Below are positions 11,478 to 23,546 of a stretch of 64,000 nucleotides of DNA, one piece after another (position 1 is the first letter of the stretch; the number at the start of each line of letters is the position of its first letter). The stretch is from contig NC_090122.1 of the NCBI RefSeq assembly GCF_023973825.1, positions 986,130 to 1,050,129 of the forward strand. Direction: 5' to 3'. Source of the DNA: Plasmodium brasilianum (lineage: Eukaryota; Apicomplexa; Aconoidasida; Haemosporida; Plasmodiidae). Below the pieces are notes generated by a model. It saw only the letters and a program-made list of their open reading frames with translations, did not search any database and was not told the origin of the DNA. A program made the translations under genes and the position numbers.

Positions 11478-13721
11478 ATGAAAATATCGATCGTGTCTTT
11501 TTTCCTGGCGCTTATACTTTTTTGCGCTTTTTTGAAGACAAGATATTTTGATTTTTTTATATCCTATCGTGAAAAAATCAATGAACACTTTAATGAAATA
11601 TTATTATATTTCAATATATTTGAAATAAAATTCCCATCCAGTTATATAAATAATGAAAAGTTGTTAGGTTTACATGTACAAGATATTGAAAAGGATGCAT
11701 ACAAAATATATCCTATTTTAAAAGAATTAAAACAGAAAGATTATTTTCGAATTTTTAAGGTTAATTTACATTTGAGTTGTAAATTTTTAAAAGTAAATGA
11801 AAAATGTAAAGAATTGAAAAAGTGTAATGTATGTGAATGTGAAAATGATGATATACCCTACAATTTTAGAACAAACGAAATAGAAATAATAGAAGACAAA
11901 CTATCCAATGAAGATTTAAAAAAGACATTTACAGAAAGTAAATTATACAAAGACATATTAGGAATATATGCACCATCAAATGAAGGCTTCATTTCTTACG
12001 TTGATTTAGTATTCAACTCTCCCTCTTTTACGGACTACGAGGGCAAAAATATATGGTTAGTGCACGATATATTAGTTGAAATACATAAATGAATAGTGAA
12101 AGCGCATGACGGATTTGTGCACACTTGTTTTTTATTTTTGTAACGTTCTCACGTTTATTTCTCCATTTGTCAATCTATTTGTTCACCACTCCATTTATTT
12201 CTGTGTGTGTATGGACGGAGGCCAATGAATATTATGCGACCCTGATGTATTTATTTTTTTTTTTTTTATTTTGTCCTTCCATTTTGCCGCTTTTATTTTC
12301 ACTCTCCTATCTTCCCTCATCTTATCAATTCATCATTACTATCATTCATAATTTTTAATTCTTTGTCAAATTGACCATTTGTAGGAATATGATTTATAAA
12401 GAAAACTGTTTTCAACATTCCGAAAATGAATGTAAAGAAATGAATAGTTTTTACAAAATAATATCTGGGATGCAATCAAACATAGCAGTATTATCTTCGG
12501 AATATTATTATTTGAAAAATGATTTTGTTTTTGGTGAAATGTACAAGGATAATTCAATAAAGAATGACTACTTTAAGAATATTAACTATGATTATAATAT
12601 AACATTTTTTAAAGAGAAAATAGCGTTACATCCAGATAGAATTGAAAATTTATACTTTACATTTGCAATACTTTTGAGGGCTCTGTGCCGTCTGAAGTCG
12701 CTCTTCCGGCAGTGCAAATGCAATTCGGGTGAGAAAAAAAGAAAAAAGGAAGAAAAAATATGCAAACAGAGTATGTGTTTGTGCACATTTAAACAGCATA
12801 ATTTTTTTTTTTTTTTTTTTTTTCATTACACTCCTTTGAGTTCGTTAAATTGTCTTTTAAGTGTGTGTCTTCATGTATTATATGTAACATTAACGCGTCT
12901 GCGCACGCTGTGGATATATGCATATATGTGTATGTATATATTTTTATACTCGTACTTATGTATATATACCCTTGCATATATATGTTAATATAAAACCCTC
13001 CACCTCCACCCCATTAAACATTACTTTGCACCTTGTAGGATTTGAGGAAAACGATAAGGAGGCTATTAAACTGTTAAATGATTTATTAGAGCAAGGTTAT
13101 CATTCATGCTTATCTGAAGAGTTCCTAGAGCCAATATTTCCGACGCATGGAAAAGAAATATTGTCAAAGTTTATGAACATAACCAATATCTTAGATTGTG
13201 TACCCTGCGTAAAATGTAGACTACACGGAAAGTTAAAGACAACTGCTTTGCAAATTGCATTAGTGGTAAAAAAAAAAAAAAAAAATTGCAGCCAAAAGGA
13301 AACATATATAACCTCATATGTGCACATATAAGTGCTTATATATATATATATATATATATATATCCGCATGCCGCAAGTTGAACTGCGTGTTTTTATCATC
13401 TTACACGTCGTTGTTCTTTAAAAGGCACTGTACTAAAATGATAAAACCGTTAAGGTTATATAACATTAAAATGCTTGTTTGTTAATATATAAAAATACAT
13501 CCTTATGTTTGCATTTTCCTATTTAGGAGGGAGTAAGTTATGAACACATTGGGTCGTTGGAACGGAATGAAATTACGGCTATAATCAATGCATTATACTA
13601 TTTTGCAGACTCCATATTAATTATAAACAAGTAAGTCTTACCGAAATACGCATGTACTATTAAATATTTTCGTGTTAAGTGGTTGTTTTTTTATCCTTCC
13701 TCCCGTGTCCGCATATTGTTA

Positions 13722-13753
<32 letters not shown>

Positions 13754-14181
13754 GTATTATGTTTATTTAAGCGTATTATTAAATGTTTATTTATTTGTTT
13801 ATATGCTTAACTGTTTATATTGCTTAATTGTTTATATGCTTAATTGTTTATATTGCTTAATTGTTTATATGCTTAATTGTTTATATGCTTAACTGTTTAT
13901 ATTGCTTAATTGTTTATATGCTTAACTGTTTATATTGCTTAATTGTTTATATGCTTAATTGTTTATATGCTTAAATGTTTATTTGTTCATCTACATTGTT
14001 ATTTATTTACCCACTTACTTCTTTTCCCTTTGGCAGGTTTGAAGAGAGGCTGAAACTGAAGAAGGCATTATTTATTTTTTACTTACTCTCATTTTGTCTC
14101 TTTCTGTTTTTAATAATTTATTCTATAATTTTTATAACCGTTAGAAATCACAATAAAAAAAAGAAAAGAAAAGTTCGTTAG
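11478..14181 (+). CDS. ERO1: Endoplasmic reticulum oxidoreductin ERO1
   Basis: Five exons join in frame: 11478-12055, 12385-12728, 13039-13265, 13527-13630 and 14037-14181 (1398 nt, 465 residues). All introns are GT-AG. ERO1 hallmarks are the DYEGKNIW and NMIYKENCFQ blocks spanning intron 1, FYKIISGMQSNIAVLSSEYY, CRLKSLF, and the catalytic DCVPCVKCRLHGKL, where C364-V-K-C367 would be the FAD-proximal CXXC. ERO1 reoxidises protein disulfide isomerase in the ER lumen, passing electrons through FAD to oxygen. Residues about 4-19 form a signal or anchor helix. A second hydrophobic helix near the C terminus, followed by a KKKKRKVR tail, suggests a membrane-anchored ERO1. The shuttle-loop cysteines C110/C116 are spaced CX5C. 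Confidence 0.92.
13785..13985. repeat. 16/17-bp minisatellite in ERO1 intron 4
   Basis: Copies of TGTTTATATGCTTAAT and TGTTTATATTGCTTAAT alternate for about 200 bp inside the intron between ERO1 exons 4 and 5. Confidence 0.85.
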
Positions 14182-15044
14182 CTCCGTCAGAAATTACAAT
14201 AAAAAAAAGAAAAGAAAAGAAATATTCATTTTCTTATGGACCCCTCTGTTGACGTTATATGAAAATCGTAAATGATTTATGTGCACATGTTAAAAAGTTA
14301 CAGAAAAAAAAAAAAAAATATAATAATACAAAATAAAATAATATAGTATTATATAGTATAATATAAAATAATATAATATAGTATTATATAGTATAATATA
14401 AAATAATATAGTATTATGTAGTATAATATAAAATAATATAGTATTATATAGTATAATATAAAATAATATAATTTGAAATAACAAAAAATAAAAAATAGCT
14501 AGCTATAAACATTTGACAAAATAAAAAAATAAATTATTTTTTCAGAATAATTTTCCCGTATTATCTTTTTTTGTATTAAGGAGGGAAATATACTTTCACA
14601 TGTTATGCACGTTGTGAATGGTTTATTTTAATTTAATTATAATGAGGGCGTATACTATTTATTATAAGCAAAATGCAAAAAATTCGAAAAATGCTCAAAA
14701 ACGACTTTTATTTTTTTACAAAAACGTACACATGTTCCGTGTAAATTCGTACGTGTATGTAGTACATACATACATAAAATTATACACGTGCATTTATCAT
14801 TATGCACGTATATATAATATATACCTTCCTTTTTATACGTATATTTGATAATTTATAATTTTATATTAGTATTTTTATGTAACTTTTTCGTAATTTCTCT
14901 TACCTCATTTCTTCTCTTATTTATACTTTTTTTTTGCCACCTATTCATATATATATATACGTAGATCCTCAATTCACTATTTATTTACCGCTTTTTTTCC
15001 TCGATTCGTTTCGTTTTGTTACCCATTGTTTATCTTTGTTACCG

Positions 15045-15075
<31 letters not shown>

Positions 15076-15148
15076 AACAGACTACTTTCATTTCTTATAA
15101 TGTACATATATATATATATATATATGTAGTTAATAATAGTATTCCTAA
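14182..15148. other. Spacer between convergent ERO1 and BEACH genes
   Basis: This spacer holds the two 3' ends. It contains a TATAGTATAATATAAAATAATA array (about 14325-14470), T tracts (15043-15067) and TATG microsatellites. No additional gene is recognised. Confidence 0.55.
14325..14470. repeat. AT-only tandem array
   Basis: Diverged repeats built from TAGTATTATATAGTATAATA and AAAATAATA segments, almost free of C. Confidence 0.75.
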
Positions 15149-18100
15149 CTAACTGACCTTTTTATGTATTTCTAGCATCCCATTTACGCCAGTGAGTAAA
15201 ATGTAGTTGCAGGTGGACTCTTCGGACGCGTTTGTTCCCCCTACATATGACGAATCGTAATGGTTTAAAAAGGAAATGTATGAAGGATTAATTGAACAAT
15301 TGCTACTAAAAAAGCTTTCCTTAGGTGTTCTATTAATATTATTATAATTATCATAAATATTTACATATTCAAAAGATATTTCCCCAAGATCATTTATGGT
15401 ACATACTTGTTGTTGCTTATTGCAACACGCTATAACAATTTTACTTTTTTTTTTTCCATCGAATTATAGCTATTTGATATTATATTTATCCAATTTTCAT
15501 TTCTTATATCGTAAAAATAAAAATTGTTATTTTCATCTATGCATAATATTGTGGTATCATTTATAAGAGCAGAGTAAATAATATGTGGAAAATTTTTCGT
15601 ATATGTAGAATTAGCGTTCTTTTTTATTTTCTTTTCATATAAGTATTGAGGGTTAGAATAATTTATGGGTATGTAGTTCTGTTCATACACTTTTTGTATA
15701 GTATTATAGAACATGCGCAACTGTTCGTTGTTATAGAATTGGAAAAACTTACTAGGTGATAGTTTGCTCGACAGTGTTTTTCTGATGTTACCCTCACTGT
15801 CGCTTTGGTCATTGCTTTGGTTATTGCTTTGGTTATTGCTTTGGTTATTGCTTTGGTCAATGCTTCGATCGTTCCTTCGGTCGTTGCATCGATCGTTCCT
15901 TCGGACATTACTGATGTTGTTCCGATCGTTGTTGTTGTTGCTACCAGTGCTTCTACCGTTTCCGCTTCCATTGCTGGCACTTTTCGGGTTGACCAAGTTT
16001 ATCTTTTTTTTGGGTATTCGAATATCAAACAACTTAAAACTGTCTGACCATGTAAATAGTAATTGATTTCTTAATTGTACATACTTCACGGAATCATTGA
16101 AGTCGTCATATGTTTGCATTATTTCGAAATTCTGTTCAATATCTATTAGTTGTAGAGTTTCATCTGACGAACCAGTTGCCAAGTAATTGTTACTATAACA
16201 CATACAATTCACAGAATCGTTATGTATTTTTTTCATGATCATTTGATTGTAAATGTTTGAGGTGTACATAAATTCGTCTTTTTTACATTTTGCATTTTTA
16301 TTCTTTTTCATTTTTTCATGGAATTCGTATTCAAAAACATCGTCAAAGGAGGATAATAATGAATCATTGGAATCATTTAGCGAAATATCGGAGCAATTGG
16401 ACGGAATGGAAGAAGCATCATCATTCTGACTCTTCTCCCTTTCCTCCTGTTCCGTTTCACTATTCCCTTCTATCACTTCAATTTGTTCTTTTTCGTTTTC
16501 GTTTTCGTTATCCTTCTGGTTATCTTGTTCCTTTTCTTCTTTTCTTCTTGTCATTCTTGTCGTTCTTGTCATTCTTCTCCTCTCATGTGCTATTTTATGA
16601 TTGTTCCTGCTTCTAACGTCTTTCCCTCCCATCCCCTTTGTAACTCTATTTGCTTTTAAAATACTACTTGGATTTAAAAAAAGTATATTGCCATTCCATG
16701 TACCGACAATGTAATTATCTTGTATATTCGTAACGCACGAAAAATTTTCCTCACCAAGTTTTAAAGAAATTAAATTATTGTTATTCCTTATTTCATAGTT
16801 TAATAAATCACTATAGCTAATTAATTTAATGAAACCATTATTACATACAAAACATACACTATTATCTGTGTAACCCACTCCTTTTATAACACATGGGATA
16901 TGGTCAATTTTTTTTAAATCCCATATATGTCTTTTGAAGGAACTAAGATATCCCCTCCCTTCGCCTCTTTCTATTCGTATATGGTCTCTTCCATCTTCCC
17001 CATTACTTGTATATTTCACACTACAACTGTCCGCCATGTGCACATCTGTAGCACTACCTGAACAGGAACTATTTTTTTTTGCGTATTTTCCACGGATAAC
17101 TACTCTTTTCCTCTTTCCGCCCTCGCCCGTATCATCCTCGTTTCCACCATCATTATCATTATCATTATCATTATCATTATCATTTACATTTACATTTACA
17201 TTAACATTAACGTTAATATCTCTTCGGCCATCCCTATCATCGCCACGGTCACTCCGATCGCGGGAAGCGTACCCCTCCTCATAGTCGTCCTCAAATGATT
17301 CGTAGTATTCCTCATCTTCTTCTTCTTCATCGAAGTTATTGTTTGATAGTGCATTTGGGCTGTTGATATTTGCACTATATTTCTTTCTGTCCCTTCGCTT
17401 TTTCCTCAAGCACATCTTTTTCAAAAGATTTTGAATAACAGAGGAGTAGTACCAAGGGGCATTTTTAATATTTTCGTTGTACTGAACATGCACATTTTTT
17501 TTTCTAGACACATGATGGTCTTTAAAAATTTGGAAAGGGCATTGTCCAAATTCATGCAGTTGAGTTTTTAACGCTTTAGATGGCATAGTAGTAATTAAGG
17601 CTTTAATTTTTTGATTGAAATTTTTTTCAAATTCACTTTCTTCGTCTGTACGTGGTACATTATCATATGTAGATTTATAACTCATGGATAGTTTTTCATT
17701 TAAAATTGCATGCATATAAGTTAGTGGATGAAATAGATTAAAATTATCTTTTGCTAATTGACCACTTTGTTTATAGCCAAAAATAAGATTAATCCATTCA
17801 TTTAAATTATCATTCACATATTTACTTTCTAATGCATTTTTCATTTTTATTAAAAAATCTTTAGGAGTATTACTCCATAAAGGTAACGTAACATCATGTA
17901 TATTCCCTTCATTGGTGTTAATATTTAAATTGTTTTTTAAAAAATTATCATCATCTTCATAAAATTCAGGTATAAGTTCAATAAAGGATGAATTTGCATT
18001 TAAAGCAGTATTGAATGTACTTTCAACTGATAAGAACATTCTCGAATGTGTATCAAATTTACCACTTTGTAATTTTAGTTGACACTCAGGATATAAACGA

Positions 18101-19917
18101 ATTAAAAAATAGACAACATATGCTAATGTAGAATAATGAGAACCATAAAAATAATCATGATCTTGCATTTTTTCTATTAATGAATTTAGTCTATTAATAT
18201 TTAAACATCCAACTGATTTGGATAATATTCTATATACATTTTCATCATTTAAATTTATTTCCTTACTTGAATAATTTGTCAATACCCATGGAAAGACAGG
18301 ATATTGAGAAAAGTCTTTTCTACTCCTTCCAGCTATACAATTTAAAAAATCTAAATATTCGTAATTTGTTATTAACCCATTAACCCATTTATTTTGTACA
18401 GCATAAATAAAATTTTTATTTTCTTCAATTAATAAACATTCTGGTTTTATTTTTTTTAAAACTTTTATTATCATCTCTCTATCATCAAAATTTACAAATT
18501 CGACATATAAAGAATTATATTTTTTTTTCTCATCATCAAAAATTATCTCTAATGCATTTGGTTTCATTATTATTATTCTCTTAAATACATGTAATATACT
18601 TTCTGTTTTCCATTTCTTTTCCTTTTTATTAGTAAAATTAGGATTTGGTTGAAAATATATAAACTTATTTGTTATATTTAATATCCCTTTCATTTTTAGT
18701 AATGGTGATACCTTAAATACCCAATATCCATCCATTCGATTTGTTATTATCTTCTCATGAATACTTATACTACTTATATCAAATCTTATATTCTCTGTTA
18801 ATTTTTCAAGCACATTTTCGATGTACTTTTCTAGGTTCAACTCTTTTCTAGTATTTACATTATCATCCTCCAAACTGCTCACCCCAGTACTTTGACCAAT
18901 AAACTGTCCATCTTTTTGTCCACTCCTCTTCCTATCATTCTGGCCAACAAGAGGTCCATCTTTTTTCCCACCACTCCGCTTATTGTTCTGCTCGATGTCT
19001 AATACACCCCTTTGTCCACTACTCTCCTGTCCGTTGCTTTCCCTACTTGCATGATAACTTCCTTGGTAACTTCCCTGCCTACTCTTCTTTTCCTTTATCA
19101 GTATTTCCATTTGCTTCTCATGAATTATCATGGCAATCTTTATCTTTACCAGTATACCGTAAATTAGCTTCAGCTTTTTACCGCTGCTCGATGATCCCTC
19201 CCCCTCAAATATGTATACAAACCCACTCTTGCTCCTGCTGGGAGGAAAAGCAGCACTAGCACCACCACCAGTAGCCGCAGTGGTGGACACTGTAACAGCT
19301 GCCGAAACAGCGGTAGTTCCACACTCCCCCGAGGAATTAACTTTTTTGTGGGTTCCTCCGCTCTTACCCCCCATACCATTCGACCACATGGCAGAGCTTT
19401 TCCTTTCCTGGTGACCCACTACTGCAAATGAATCACTTTCATTTTCATTTTCATTTTCATCAAAATTGTTTAGAACCTTCTCGAACATACCTATCTTTTC
19501 ATCTATGTTATTATTATCTATACTTTTAAATTCATCATAGTATTCATTGTAGTAACTATTCATCAAGTTTAAGCTTCTTCTATTCTTCCTGTCATAAGTA
19601 AATTGACATGTACATCTAGTTTTTTTATTAAACGTAATCGTTTTTATCTTAATAACTTCAGATGTTTTCACAATTATTTGATTATTATATGTGTTCATCT
19701 TTGCATTCTCTAATTTTTTAAAAGGAAATTTTAACACTTCCTCGTCTGTATCATAAGGTTCAAATACTAAGGACTTTGAACACAATCGTAATCTCCCACG
19801 CATATCGGCATACTCCTCACTTTGCTTTTTCCGCATTGTTATTAACATGTCATCTATGTATTCTTCATCTTCTTCTAAAAATAGTAAATTGAAATTTCTT
19901 ATCTTCGATTTTTCCAT
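15149..19917 (-). CDS. GRAM/PH-BEACH-WD40 protein (FAN/neurobeachin family), apparent frameshift near 3' end
   Basis: From the ATG at 19917 the continuous frame gives 1495 residues and stops at 15430. An N-terminal GRAM-like segment (about residues 30-110, GRLRLCSKSLVFEPYD) resembles FAN/NSMAF. A PH-BEACH-type domain spans about 375-492 and a BEACH domain about 507-735 (NKWVNGLITNYEYLDFLN, FPWVLTNY, HYSTLAYVVYFLIRLYPE, LIPEFYE). WD40 repeats begin near residue 1004 (TGSSDETLQLIDIE). BEACH proteins act as scaffolds in vesicle and lysosome-related traffic. Low-complexity inserts include an NV/ND run near 905-920 and an NNQS run near 1370. The frame ends in an 11-nt T run (15445-15455). In the next frame another 98 codons stay open, with WD-like sequence (IVIACCNKQQQVCTINDLGE), down to a TAG at 15149-15151. 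One missing base in the homopolymer would restore the full propeller. Confidence 0.88.
17160..17215. repeat. Hexanucleotide repeat coding Asn-Val/Asn-Asp
   Basis: ATTATC followed by ATTTAC/ATTAAC units on the plus strand encode (ND)n and (NV)n in the BEACH protein between the BEACH domain and the WD40 repeats. Confidence 0.85.
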
Positions 19918-20521
19918 CTTTTGCTATTTTATTTATTTTTACGGGGTACATTTTTTGGAATAAAAAAAAGGGGAACTGGGATGTGGGAGAAGAACAGGAA
20001 GAACAGGACAATGAAGATGATAGGGATTAAAGAAAAATAAAAATCTTAAAAAACTTTTAAAAAGCTTATAAAAGGTTAAAATGACAAAAAAATTGCGCTC
20101 AAGCGTTGCAGTATAAGCACATATACATAATATTTATTTGCAATATGCTCCCGTTAAACGTGCAATATGCATTAATCAATACTTGATCTGCGAATGTAAC
20201 AAAAAATAAAAGATTACTCTAATATGTAACTGTAATATACGAAATATACCAATGTGATAACAGTTTACTTAAACGAGCGTTGTGTTAATATATACGTATA
20301 TATACATATATTGTAAAATTGAACTGTTATTATATATGCAAATTTTTAACAATTAATAAGAGTTTCATCTACTAAAAAATGTTTTTATGTATAATTAAAT
20401 GTATTATGTCATATTCTTTTTTTTTGCAAAAATGAAAAGGACTAAAAAAAAAAAAAAAAAAATTCTATATTATAAGATGCAACGTATAAATAAAGGTATA
20501 TTATTTTATATTTATATACTT

Positions 20522-20692
20522 TCATGCATACATATATACATAAATATACATGCAAACATACATACATATATACATGCATACATATATACATGCATACATA
20601 TATACGTACATCCATGCATACATATATACATGCATACATATATACATACATACATACATACATACATACGAATATCCATGCATACATACATA
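20522..20692. repeat. ATACATAC/ATGCATAC microsatellite
   Basis: Imperfect 4-bp CATA repeats with periodic TATA and TGCA interruptions. Confidence 0.85.
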
Positions 20693-21084
20693 TGCACATA
20701 TATGTACTACCACGACGCGCACTAATAAATTAGAAGGATTTTCTCCTTTTTTTTAGAAATTAATTTATATATTATTATAACTTGTTAAAAAAAAAAAAAA
20801 AAAAAAAAAATTTTTTTTCTAATTAGCAGGTATAACAATATAATAATACAAAAATAATTATTGCATGTACATATTTTATAAAGACAATCTAGATTTTTTT
20901 TTTTTTTTTTTTTTTTTTTTGTTTGCTTGAAATGTAATAATCTTCATTAGTTTCTTCTGTTCTTCTAAGTCTCACACATATGGTACCAAATCATCGGTTA
21001 CGCACGATAAATGCTAATATATATGTATGTGTATATTTATTATGTAAAACACATACATATTAGCACATTAATCTGTATGTGCAT

Positions 21085-21260
21085 ATTTATATATACATAA
21101 ATATACATATACATATACATAATATATATATATATACATAAATATACATATACATATACATAATATATATATATATACATAAATATACATATACATAATA
21201 TATATACATAAATATACATATACATAATATATATATATACATATATATAAATATCCATAT
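21085..21260. repeat. TATACATAAATATACATATACATA array
   Basis: Several copies of a unit of about 40-50 bp composed of ATACATAAATATACATATACATA plus a TA run of variable length. Confidence 0.8.
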
Positions 21261-21355
21261 ATATATATTCATGCATGCCTAATATAGGGGGTAAAAAAAA
21301 AAAAAAATATGAACATAAGTTTCCTCTTTCAACCGAAAAAAAAAAAAAAAATTGG

Positions 21356-23546
21356 CTACTTTTTTTGGAATCTTTGTAACCTCAATTTGTGTAATTCTGA
21401 CAACTCATTATTTATTTTGTTATATTCTTCTTCTATATTTTGTTTATTGTCTGTTGTTACATCCGTATATTCTGTTAAACCTGTAGATGATATACACGAA
21501 TTTGTATTCCTCTCATTATCCTTTTTAATATTCTGAACCATGTTCATCTCTTTTTTTGCATTATGTAATATATTGTCACTAACATGATTGTAATTACTTT
21601 CGTTGTTCATACATATACTGTTTAGTTGTGCATCAGTTGGTATGTTGTCCTTCTGAACCATGCTATTATTAACATGGTCATAATTCCCATTATTTTTTGT
21701 TTCAATTGTTTCAATAAATTCGTAAAGCTGTGATTGAGCACATATTGGGTCTTGAAAGTTTTTAGTATTCCAAACTTTTAATTTTCTCCCTGTTCTTTTG
21801 CATAATACACATATGTAAGGCAACTTATTTACCTGAATTGTTCAGAAAAGTAAAATAAAACAAAATTAAAAAAAAGAAAAACTATTAAAAAAAAAAAAAA
21901 AAGGAATAAAACAAAGCAGAAATTAACATAACAAAATAAATAAAACAAAAAAAAAAAAAAAAAAAAAACAAAAAAAAAAATAAAAAAAAAAATAAATGGA
22001 TCAACACGAATTTGAAAATTTTTTCTCTTTGACTCTTTTTTACTTTTTCAATTTATCATTTTTTTCTTTTTTTTCTTTTTTCTTTTTTTCATTTTTTCCT
22101 TTTCTCATTTTTTCATTTTTCCTTTTCTCATTTTTTCATTTTTTCCTTTTCTCATTTTTTCATTTTTTCATTTTTTCCTTTTCTCATTTTTTCTTTTTTT
22201 CCTTTTCTCATTTTTTCTTTTTTTTTTTTTTTTTTGTATTTTCCTTTTTTCACTTATTCCACTTTTTCCGCGTTTTTTTTTTTCTACAACCTTGTATGTG
22301 TTCATGAAAACTACAGCGTCTTGGTCATTCTCATATCGCAGCCAGAAAATAAAAAAGTTTTTTATTATTTCCTGCACTAGATCGTTATTCCATATATCTC
22401 TATTTAATCTCAAGGAATCAAATTCTGAATTTTGTATGTTCACTAAAATGTATTTATTTTCATCTTTTGATTTTTTTCTCATGTCTTCAAACGGCAAAGA
22501 ACAAATTAAAAATTCGGGTGGAGAAAAAAGTTTTCCAAAAGTGTCACCTAATTCTATGTTCACTTTTTTTTCTTTTTTATTTAATTCATTAAAATGCAAA
22601 AAATTCGAGTCATCCATATCATGGATTAGTACTTGACTAAAATGTTTATCTGGTTCTCTCACATAATCATTATATTCGGTGCTGTAGTCTTTGATTCGTT
22701 CTTTAACGTGTTCTTCTGTTTGTGCTCTTACAGTTTCTTCTACACCTATTGATTCATCCCCGACTCGATCGATCCTGTTTTGTAAAGTGGTTTCACTGTT
22801 TATCTCGTAATATAATTTCACTGCCTCATTACAGTTCCCATTACACATCTAACAAAAGCGAGATGAACAAAAAAAAAAAAAAAATAAATTTAAGATTATA
22901 TGTGTATGTATGTACGTATGTATAAAAGTATTTATGTATGCATAGAAGTGAGTATGTATGCGTAGAATTGAGTATGTATTCACAGAAGTGTATATATATA
23001 TGCACGTATATAAGTATATAATGCAAAATAATTCCGCTTGACAAAGAAATTTTGTATTATGAAAAAGTAAAAAATGTGCGTTAAAAAACAGCTGTTGCCA
23101 TTAGCTCGTAGTTATTTTATTTTATTTGAAATAAATGTGTACCTCCAAATAATATAAGGCAGTTTCTTCAGTTGCATCTTCTGTGCTAATTATAAAAATG
23201 CCAAAGAAATTGTTTAACTGGTCATTTACGTAACAAATTTGAATATATCCTTTATTTTTTTCAAATATTTTTATTATACATTTATGCTTTTACGATTTTG
23301 CCATTTTGCTATTTTGCTTTCTTACAGTTTTGCTATTTTGCTTTCTTACAGTTTTGCTATTTTGCTTTCTTACAGTTTTGCTATTTTGCTTTTTTACAGT
23401 TTTGCTATTTTGCTTTTTTACTTTTTTGCTTTTTTACAGTTTTGCGATTTTACAATTTTACGATGTTATAGTTATTTTTTTTTATTGTTTTTTTTTTTTT
23501 TACCAATATTCCGCAAGAAGTCATCAACCTCGCTTTTGGCTATCAT
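21356..23546 (-). CDS. UBA-UAS domain protein (UBXN7/Ubx5-like), UBX domain not seen
   Basis: Four exons on the minus strand join in frame: 23504-23546, 23143-23249, 22291-22848 and 21356-21832 (1185 nt, 394 residues). The second exon's acceptor at 23249 is chosen by phase and is the least certain. A UBA-like helical segment (TEETALYYLEMCNGNCNEAV) is followed by a UAS thioredoxin-like domain (about residues 145-255: LFSPPEFLICSLPFEDM, YILVNIQNSEFDS, LNRDIWNNDLVQEIIKNFF, then LPYICVLCKRTGRKLKVW). This is the UBXN7 layout, a p97/Cdc48 cofactor linking ubiquitylated substrates to unfolding. The C-terminal tail ends in the helix ELHKLRLQRFQKK, which normally leads into a UBX domain, but the frame stops there. 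The protein is either UBX-less or continues in an unrecognised exon. Confidence 0.82.
22030..22235. repeat. Pyrimidine-rich tandem repeat in intron 3 of the UBA-UAS gene
   Basis: TTTTTTCATTTTTTCCTTTTCTCA-type units lie inside the intron 21833-22290. The plus strand is almost purely pyrimidine. Confidence 0.8.
23290..23450. repeat. 24-bp tandem repeat in intron 1 of the UBA-UAS gene
   Basis: Units of TTTTGCTATTTTGCTTTCTT plus ACAG repeat about five times within the intron 23250-23503. Each unit offers an AG when read on the plus strand but not on the coding (minus) strand. Confidence 0.85.

Larger units (their letters stand above)
19918..21355. other. Spacer upstream of the BEACH gene and downstream of the UBA-UAS gene
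   Basis: This spacer contains the BEACH 5' leader, an ATACATAC microsatellite (20522-20692), A and T tracts (20787-20810 and 20895-20920) and an ATACATAAATATAC array (21085-21260). A less repetitive patch at 20925-21030 has minus-strand coding-like frames next to splice-like sites. It could be an extra 3' exon of the UBA-UAS gene (see findings). Confidence 0.5.

Noticed and set aside
15663..17284. Plus-strand and alternate-frame ORFs within the BEACH gene
   Set aside because: They are shadow frames over low-complexity coding repeats of the real minus-strand gene.
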